From the NCBI RefSeq assembly GCF_000157895.3, contig NC_022663.1:1922001-1986000 (forward strand): 64,000 bases of DNA, in the 5' to 3' direction. A program made the position numbers and the translations under genes. Source of the DNA: Mycobacterium kansasii ATCC 12478. GTDB taxonomy: Bacteria > Actinomycetota > Actinomycetes > Mycobacteriales > Mycobacteriaceae. The notes below the pieces were generated by a model. The model worked only from the letters and a program-made list of their open reading frames with translations. It made no database searches and had not been told where the DNA came from. Below are positions 58,961-64,000 of this stretch, piece by piece; the first letter of the stretch is position 1, and every line of letters begins with the position of its first letter.

Positions 58961-60082
58961 CTACCGCGAAAGCGCTGCCGGCGTGCTCGCCAGGCGGGTC
59001 CACAGCTGCGTCAGCTGTTGATACCAGCGGTCGAGTCCGAAGTCGCTCGCCCGCTCGCGTGCGGCGCTGCCCAGGTGCGCCCGCAACTGTTCGTCGGTCA
59101 CCAGTGCGCTCAGCGCCTCGGCAATCTCACCGGGGCAGCCGGGGCCGACGATCAGACCGTCGACGCGATCACTGACCACCTCCCCCATACTGCCCACCAT
59201 CGTGGTCACCGGCGCCAGCCCGTACGCCATCGCCTCCAGCAGCGCCACCGGCAGACCTTCGTTGTAGCTGGGCAACACGAAAATATGTGCGCTACTGAGT
59301 AATTCGTCGCGTGCCGCGGAGTCCAGCCAGCCCGCCACGCGGATCGTCGCACCCATTCCGGCGCTGCTGACCGCCGCGCGCACCTCGTGGACCTCGCCGT
59401 CGCCGGCCAGCGTCACCCGCAGCCGGCGGCGAACCGTTGCGTCGAGCGAGGCGACGGCGGCGATCACGTCGTAGCTGCCCTTGCGTGCCCCCAGCCGACC
59501 CAACGACACCGCATGGACCGGCTCCGCGCCGAATTGCGTCACCGGTGTGTCGGGAATCCGGACTGCGTTGTGTAACAGACCGATTCGACTGTCGGCCAGC
59601 CGCAGCCGGCTGGCGTACTCCGCGACGTGACGCTCGCCCAGCACCAGCCAGCAATCGGCGGCCAGCATGCGCCGTACCGCTGCCCGGACCAGCGGCGGCA
59701 GTCGATCGAACCAGCCGCCGAAGTCGTAGCTGTGGGCGTGCACCACGGTAGGTATGCCGGTCAGCCGCGCCGCCCACAGCGGCAATGCCTTGCGGATCAC
59801 GCTGCCGCCATGCGCCAGGTGAACGTGCAGAACATCAGTGTGCCCGCGCAGCACCAGCCAGGTGGCGCGCACCATTCCTTGGACACCGACCCACAGCCGC
59901 CGCCACCGGGGTTCGTCGACGAACGTCGGCACCACCGTGATGCGGATTCGCTCGTCGGGATGTGCCGCCATGAGCGCGATCACCGCAGCCATGCCGCCCC
60001 GGCTGTCCGCCGCGATCGGTGCCGGACCCACCACCAGCACCCGCAGCGGGTCCGGCACCGAAATCTCTTCCGCCCAATTCAC
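58961..60082 (-). CDS. GT4 glycosyltransferase (B)
   Basis: A 373-residue GT-B enzyme. It has GPAPIAADSRGGMAAVIALM, HVHLAHGGSVIRKALPL, VSLGRLGARKGSYDVIAAVA, TLAGDGEVHEV and LPSYNEGLPVALLEAMAYG. It is a clear paralogue of the glycosyltransferase at 52726-53943. Its GTG start overlaps the stop of the Wzy-like gene (GTGA), and the next gene begins at its stop. It probably adds one sugar of the repeat unit. Confidence 0.88.
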   Translation of the reverse strand: MNWAEEISVPDPLRVLVVGPAPIAADSRGGMAAVIALMAAHPDERIRITVVPTFVDEPRWRRLWVGVQGMVRATWLVLRGHTDVLHVHLAHGGSVIRKALPLWAARLTGIPTVVHAHSYDFGGWFDRLPPLVRAAVRRMLAADCWLVLGERHVAEYASRLRLADSRIGLLHNAVRIPDTPVTQFGAEPVHAVSLGRLGARKGSYDVIAAVASLDATVRRRLRVTLAGDGEVHEVRAAVSSAGMGATIRVAGWLDSAARDELLSSAHIFVLPSYNEGLPVALLEAMAYGLAPVTTMVGSMGEVVSDRVDGLIVGPGCPGEIAEALSALVTDEQLRAHLGSAARERASDFGLDRWYQQLTQLWTRLASTPAALSR

Positions 60083-61551
60083 CCGTGTTCACCGGTGCGA
60101 GCCGGCGCCCGGTTGGCGGCCGTCTCGTCCGCAACCGGGCCCGTGGGCCGCGCACCGGCGTACGCCATCGTCGCGCCCAGGGCCAGACCAAGCGAAACCG
60201 CGTCCGTCGGCATCTCCGGCAACGGCCACACGGTGGACATCGCGAGCAGGCCGGCGCTGACCGCCGCACTGACCTTCGCCGGCGCCGAGGCCCGGCGTAG
60301 CGCCCGGACCAACGGCGTCAGTGCGAACACGGCAAACGCCGCCATGCCCACCACCCCGGCTTTGGCGAGCCACCACAGGTAGAACAGGTGGGAGTAGGTC
60401 GGATAGAACTTCATGGTGAACTCGTTCGGGTCACTCCCGTAGGGCAGCTGGTAGGCGTAACCCAGACCGTGGCCGAACACCGGCGCCTGGGCGATTGCGC
60501 GGTCGAGGTTGTCCACTTCTCGCAGCCTGTCCAGCGTCGATGGGTCCACCGCGAGCGCACCCGTCGAAACGCCGCCGAGCACCCGGCGATTGAATGCGCT
60601 GAACTGCTCGGCGACCCACGCCCCGGTCGACGAACCCTTCAGCAGAAACAGCGACCACGCCAGCGTCACCGCTATGACGACCGCGCCGATCGCGGTGAGG
60701 GTGACCGATCGGCGCAGGGTCGACCAGCTGAAGCCGGCAAGTACGGCGACGACGGCGGCCACCGCGAAAGAGATCAACGGGTTTCGGCTGAATGACAGCA
60801 GCGTAATGATCAACGCAGGAGGACCCAGCGCCAGATACATTGCGGGCCTGACTCCCCCGACGATCGCGGCGGCGATCAGGGCGGTCAGCACGGCGGTGGC
60901 CGGTGTCTGGGCCGACAGGATGATCCGGAGGGCCTCGCCGGCGCCGGTGCCCTGCAGGGTCTCTGCCCGGCCGGCGAGCCGGACGGCATGAAACGAACCC
61001 ACGATCGCCATGGCCGCCGAAAACCACAGAATCACGACCATCGCGTGGATCGAACCTTTGACGTAATTGCCCTTCACGATCAGCAACGCGAGGATGAACC
61101 CGGCGACCATCTCGAGCAGCGTCGTCGATTCACGGATCACCACCCAGGCGGCGTGTCCCGTGGCCAATCCGGCGACGGTGGAAAACAGCACCATCAACGC
61201 GAACAGCCCCGGCACCGCGAAGTCGGAGAACCGCGGTTTCACGACGGGGGTCAGGTAAAAAATCGCCAGCACCAGCGCCGCCTGGTAGGCGTAGATCACC
61301 GCCGGGCCGACGACCTTGCCGACGTGCAAGTCGGCCGGCAGTGCCGCAAACGCCCAGAAAAGCGCGACCCAGACCATCGCTTCGGGCTTTGCCCAGTACA
61401 CGACCAGGCTGAATATCGCGGCGATGAGCATCAGTCCCTGGCCGGTCTGGCGTACCGCGAACACACCGACCAGAAAGCACCCGAACAGAAAAACGGCCAG
61501 CACTACTCCGGCCGTCACCAGGCGATGGCGATCCCTTACGTAGAGAATCAC
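60079..61551 (-). CDS. Wzy-like O-antigen polymerase/ligase
   Basis: A 490-residue polytopic inner-membrane protein with about 12 hydrophobic segments and a large extracytoplasmic loop. The loop contains APVFGHGLGYAYQLPYG followed by a HLFYLWWLAKAGVVGMAAF segment, the Wzy_C/O-antigen-ligase pattern (G-x-G-x-G then H-x-x-x-L). It would polymerise flipped repeat units. Its start overlaps the Wzz-like gene by 4 bp (ATGA), a strong sign of a functional unit. Confidence 0.88.
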   Translation of the reverse strand: MILYVRDRHRLVTAGVVLAVFLFGCFLVGVFAVRQTGQGLMLIAAIFSLVVYWAKPEAMVWVALFWAFAALPADLHVGKVVGPAVIYAYQAALVLAIFYLTPVVKPRFSDFAVPGLFALMVLFSTVAGLATGHAAWVVIRESTTLLEMVAGFILALLIVKGNYVKGSIHAMVVILWFSAAMAIVGSFHAVRLAGRAETLQGTGAGEALRIILSAQTPATAVLTALIAAAIVGGVRPAMYLALGPPALIITLLSFSRNPLISFAVAAVVAVLAGFSWSTLRRSVTLTAIGAVVIAVTLAWSLFLLKGSSTGAWVAEQFSAFNRRVLGGVSTGALAVDPSTLDRLREVDNLDRAIAQAPVFGHGLGYAYQLPYGSDPNEFTMKFYPTYSHLFYLWWLAKAGVVGMAAFAVFALTPLVRALRRASAPAKVSAAVSAGLLAMSTVWPLPEMPTDAVSLGLALGATMAYAGARPTGPVADETAANRAPARTGEHG

Positions 61552-62942
61552 GGCGTCCCGCTGACCTTGGCCCGGTATATCCGAGCCGCGGCTCTGGTGT
61601 GCCGGGGCACTCGGGCGTCGGTCAGCACGGTGCCGGCGATCTGCGCGCCGGCAGCGCGCAGCGCGGTCAGTGCGTCGTTGAGTTCATCGACGGTGGTGCG
61701 TCCCGCCCGTACCACCAGCACCGTGGCTTGAACGGCGCCCGCCAGTAGACCGGTGTCGGCTGTAGCCAGCACCGGCGGCCCGTCGACCAACATTCGGTCG
61801 AAACGCGACGACAAGTCCGCCAGCACGGTGTCGATCACTTCCGGTAGATAGGCGCTGCAGGGCGAGGTCTCGCGGCGGACGAATCGGGACGCGAGGATGA
61901 ACAGCTTCGAAATCGGCGTCCGCTTCACGGTTTCGGCGGCAATAGCGGGGTTGGCCAGCGCATTGGCCAGTCCCTCCCCCGATTCGACTCGCAGCAGACC
62001 GGCGATCACCGGCCGGCGGGTATCGCCTTCGACCAGCAGCACGTCTTCGCCGAGTTCGGCAAGCGCCAGCGACAAGTTCAGCGCTGTCGTCGTGGTTCCT
62101 TCACCGCCGAACGGCGCCGCCACCAGCACCCGGCGGGCCTCGGGTCCGATGGCCCTGAGCAGTCGGGTGCGCAAGCCGCGCACCGCGTCGTCGGCCGTGA
62201 CGTCGGTGCCGAATCGCGGTGTGCTGCCGTGCTTTCCGGGTAGCTCGGCCAAAGTCGGCAGACCGGAAAGTTGTTCCAGCTTCCCGCGGCTGCGGACGGT
62301 GCGATCGCTGGCCTCCCGGGTCAGTGCCACCGCGATGCCGAGCAGCACCCCGGCGGTGAGTCCCATCGCCATGTTGCGCAACGGCATCGGCCTGCTCGGA
62401 CGACTGGGTATCTCGGGCTGCTTGACGACGATCGCTGTGGCGGTCGGAATCGGCTTGGGCGGCTGCGGCGCGTCCCTGCCCAGCGGAGAGCCCTGCGGAC
62501 GCGCGTTGACGTCGAGTGTCGGGACCAGCGTGGCAAACGAATCGGCCATCGCTCCCGCAAGCAGCGCAGCACGCTTGGGATCGGTATCGGTGACGGTGAT
62601 CGTGAACAGCATCGATTTCGGGGTGTATTTCACCTGGGTATTGCTCACCAGGGCGTCGCCGCTGATCGGGAGTTGCAGCCGACTCACGGCGCGCTCTGCT
62701 ACGGCACGCCCACCGGCAATCTCGGCGTACGACGACAACCGGTCTTGTGCGGCCTGCCCGCCCCAGTACACCTCGGTGACGTCGGTCGCACCGGCAATCG
62801 AGATGAGAACGGTGGCTGACGATTGGTACGCCTTGTTTTGGAAGATCGTGACGGCCGCCGCGCCGGCCAGACAGGCCAGCAGCGCGGCCGCGACGAGTTT
62901 CCAGCGGGTGAGGAGGGTCTGAACGAAGGTGCGGAAATCCAT
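61548..62942 (-). CDS. Wzz/BY-kinase-like chain-length protein with degenerate Walker A
   Basis: A 464-residue membrane protein fused from a Wzz-like domain (N-terminal helix WKLVAAALLACLAGAAAV, periplasmic region, second helix MAMGLTAGVLLGIAVAL) and a C-terminal CpsD/Wzc-type P-loop domain. The P-loop reads PFGGEGTTTT: the invariant lysine is replaced by Thr283. The A' motif is LLVEGDTRRP, where Glu replaces the usual first Asp. Walker B is normal (FDRMLVDGPP). No tyrosine cluster is at the C-terminus. Autophosphorylation is therefore doubtful. It is first in the operon with Wzy, GT4 and methyltransferase genes. Confidence 0.87.
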   Translation of the reverse strand: MDFRTFVQTLLTRWKLVAAALLACLAGAAAVTIFQNKAYQSSATVLISIAGATDVTEVYWGGQAAQDRLSSYAEIAGGRAVAERAVSRLQLPISGDALVSNTQVKYTPKSMLFTITVTDTDPKRAALLAGAMADSFATLVPTLDVNARPQGSPLGRDAPQPPKPIPTATAIVVKQPEIPSRPSRPMPLRNMAMGLTAGVLLGIAVALTREASDRTVRSRGKLEQLSGLPTLAELPGKHGSTPRFGTDVTADDAVRGLRTRLLRAIGPEARRVLVAAPFGGEGTTTTALNLSLALAELGEDVLLVEGDTRRPVIAGLLRVESGEGLANALANPAIAAETVKRTPISKLFILASRFVRRETSPCSAYLPEVIDTVLADLSSRFDRMLVDGPPVLATADTGLLAGAVQATVLVVRAGRTTVDELNDALTALRAAGAQIAGTVLTDARVPRHTRAAARIYRAKVSGTP

Positions 62943-63307
62943 CCACTGCCCTTTCTTGACCCGACGTCACACGAATAGGGCCGATACTGTCTACTGCGCA
63001 CCCGCCGCGCTGACCGCGAGCACATTATGCAGCATCACCGTGCAACGTAGCGTCAAGATCGCTGCGTAAGGCCGAACAATGGCGAATTTTGCTGACTCGC
63101 GGTATGCCGCGCCGGCCCCTGCTACCTGACAGTGGCGGGCGGATCGCGCGGCAGGTATCAGTGGTTCGCCCGCCTCGAAGAGCAGGTCGGGAGTGCGTAG
63201 GATCCACGCCGCAGCGTATGTTCACGCCCAGCAACGACGTAGCCGTAGCGGATGGCCGTGGATTCCCAGCCGGTGATCGCGGGGAAACACTGCCGGAGAA
63301 AGGGCAA
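62943..63307. other. Divergent intergenic region before the last FkbM gene
   Basis: A 365-bp gap between the Wzz-like gene (minus strand) and the partial FkbM gene (plus strand). It must contain promoters for both. No gene or clear promoter is recognised. Confidence 0.5.
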
Positions 63308-64000
63308 ATGTCCGTAGCACACTCGGTCAAACGCCGGCTGGCCCCGGCAGCAAAAGCTGTCGCGCCACGCTTGTTCTGGCGGCGGAAATACCGCTTACTA
63401 CAACGCCTCGGCAAATCCAGCCCGGACGCGCGGCTGGCAGCGTCGTTATGCGATCCGAACCGCATTTCGCTGGACATCGGAGCCGACGTCGGAGAGGTCG
63501 CGATCGCGATGCTGCCGGTGTCGCGGTCGGTCATAGCGTTCGAACCCCGGCCCGCCCAGGCTCGCGATCTGGCGGCCATGTTCGCAGCGGTCGGCGCCGC
63601 GGTGCGGGTCGAAGCTGTGGCGCTGTCGGACAGGCCCGGCGTGATGGCCATGCGAGTGGTCGAATCCGAACCGGGCCGAAGCACCATCGACACCGACAAC
63701 GTGCTCAGCGACGTGGATGGCGGCGACGTCCACAGCATCGACGTGCCGGTCAAACGCCTCGACGATCTGCAGTTGGACGACGTCGGCCTGATCAAGATCG
63801 ATGTCGAGGGCCACGAACTGGCCGTGGTGCGCGGCGCCGCGGAAACGCTCCGGCGCAACCGGCCGGTGATTCTGGTGGAAGCCGAGGAACGCCATCGCCC
63901 CGGCGCCGTCGCCGACATCACCGCGTTGTTGACCGGATTCGGCTATGCGGGCTACTTCGAATTCGATGGCGCCCGGCGGGCGGTCGAGGAGTTCGACCCG
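63308..64000 (+). CDS. FkbM-family methyltransferase (3' partial)
   Basis: The frame is open to the end of the window (231 codons), so the stop is outside. It starts at ATG 63308 with AAGGG upstream. It shows SLDIGADVGEVAIAML (motif I), VIAFEPRPAQARDLAAMF, LIKIDVEGHELAVVRGA (FkbM box) and ILVEAEERHRPGAVADI. The first 40 residues are basic and Arg-rich. This is a second intact-looking FkbM enzyme of the polysaccharide locus and shows that the locus continues beyond the window. Confidence 0.9.
   Translation, partial: MSVAHSVKRRLAPAAKAVAPRLFWRRKYRLLQRLGKSSPDARLAASLCDPNRISLDIGADVGEVAIAMLPVSRSVIAFEPRPAQARDLAAMFAAVGAAVRVEAVALSDRPGVMAMRVVESEPGRSTIDTDNVLSDVDGGDVHSIDVPVKRLDDLQLDDVGLIKIDVEGHELAVVRGAAETLRRNRPVILVEAEERHRPGAVADITALLTGFGYAGYFEFDGARRAVEEFDP

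Noticed and set aside
63024..63056. TTGACG and CATAAT on the minus strand as a promoter of the Wzz-like gene
   Set aside because: The spacing is 21 bases, too long for a SigA promoter.

Overview
The window is high-GC chromosomal DNA from a slow-growing Mycobacterium related to the M. tuberculosis, M. kansasii and M. marinum group. The evidence is a PPE gene, resuscitation-promoting factor RpfB, DUF732 and LpqT-type proteins, many GTG/TTG starts, and gene order that follows the M. tuberculosis Rv1018c-Rv0998 block in inverted orientation. The species cannot be named from sequence alone. No rRNA, tRNA, intact insertion sequence, phage or CRISPR array was seen.

Region 1 (1-33,564) is the conserved backbone: glmU (5' cut), prs, lpqT, rplY, pth, the fatty-acyl-AMP ligase pks16, the rpfB-ksgA-ispE operon, tatD, metG, pabB, an LP-rich Rv1004c-like protein, rsmI, pmt, arcA, an AlkB-like gene, two lipoproteins and the cNMP-binding acetyltransferase (Rv0998 type). 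Extra genes sit within this backbone: an ArsC-like gene; a duplicated-DUF302 lipoprotein; and, between metG and pabB, a 500-bp minisatellite, a PAS protein, two butyrolactone-receptor-like TetR regulators, a secreted DUF4832-like lipoprotein (probably the Rv1006 counterpart) behind a GAF-GGDEF-EAL c-di-GMP enzyme, and an oxidoreductase/ECF41 sigma-factor pair with its own candidate promoter.

Region 2 (33,700-41,231) is accessory: a methyltransferase, a Tat-exported PlcA-type phospholipase C, small conserved proteins, a TetR/ferritin-like diiron pair, a DUF5313 membrane protein, and a PPE-SVP gene whose upstream PE partner survives only as a broken remnant.

Region 3 (41,339-64,000, running off the end) is a surface or exopolysaccharide locus with the parts of a Wzx/Wzy-dependent pathway. 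It has a WecG/TagA-type glycosyltransferase, a WcaJ-type undecaprenyl-phosphate sugar-1-P transferase, a Wzx flippase, a serine-acetyltransferase-like hexapeptide protein, four GT4/GT2-type glycosyltransferase genes, four class I SAM methyltransferases, two FkbM methyltransferases plus a fragment of a third, a BcsB-like secreted protein without BcsA, a NodB-type polysaccharide deacetylase, a Wzy-like ligase/polymerase and a Wzz/BY-kinase-like protein whose Walker A lysine is missing. In the model I infer, WcaJ primes a lipid-linked sugar, the glycosyltransferases and methyltransferases build and decorate the repeat unit, Wzx flips it, Wzy polymerises it, and the Wzz-like protein sets chain length. 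This locus is the most likely undescribed system in the window.
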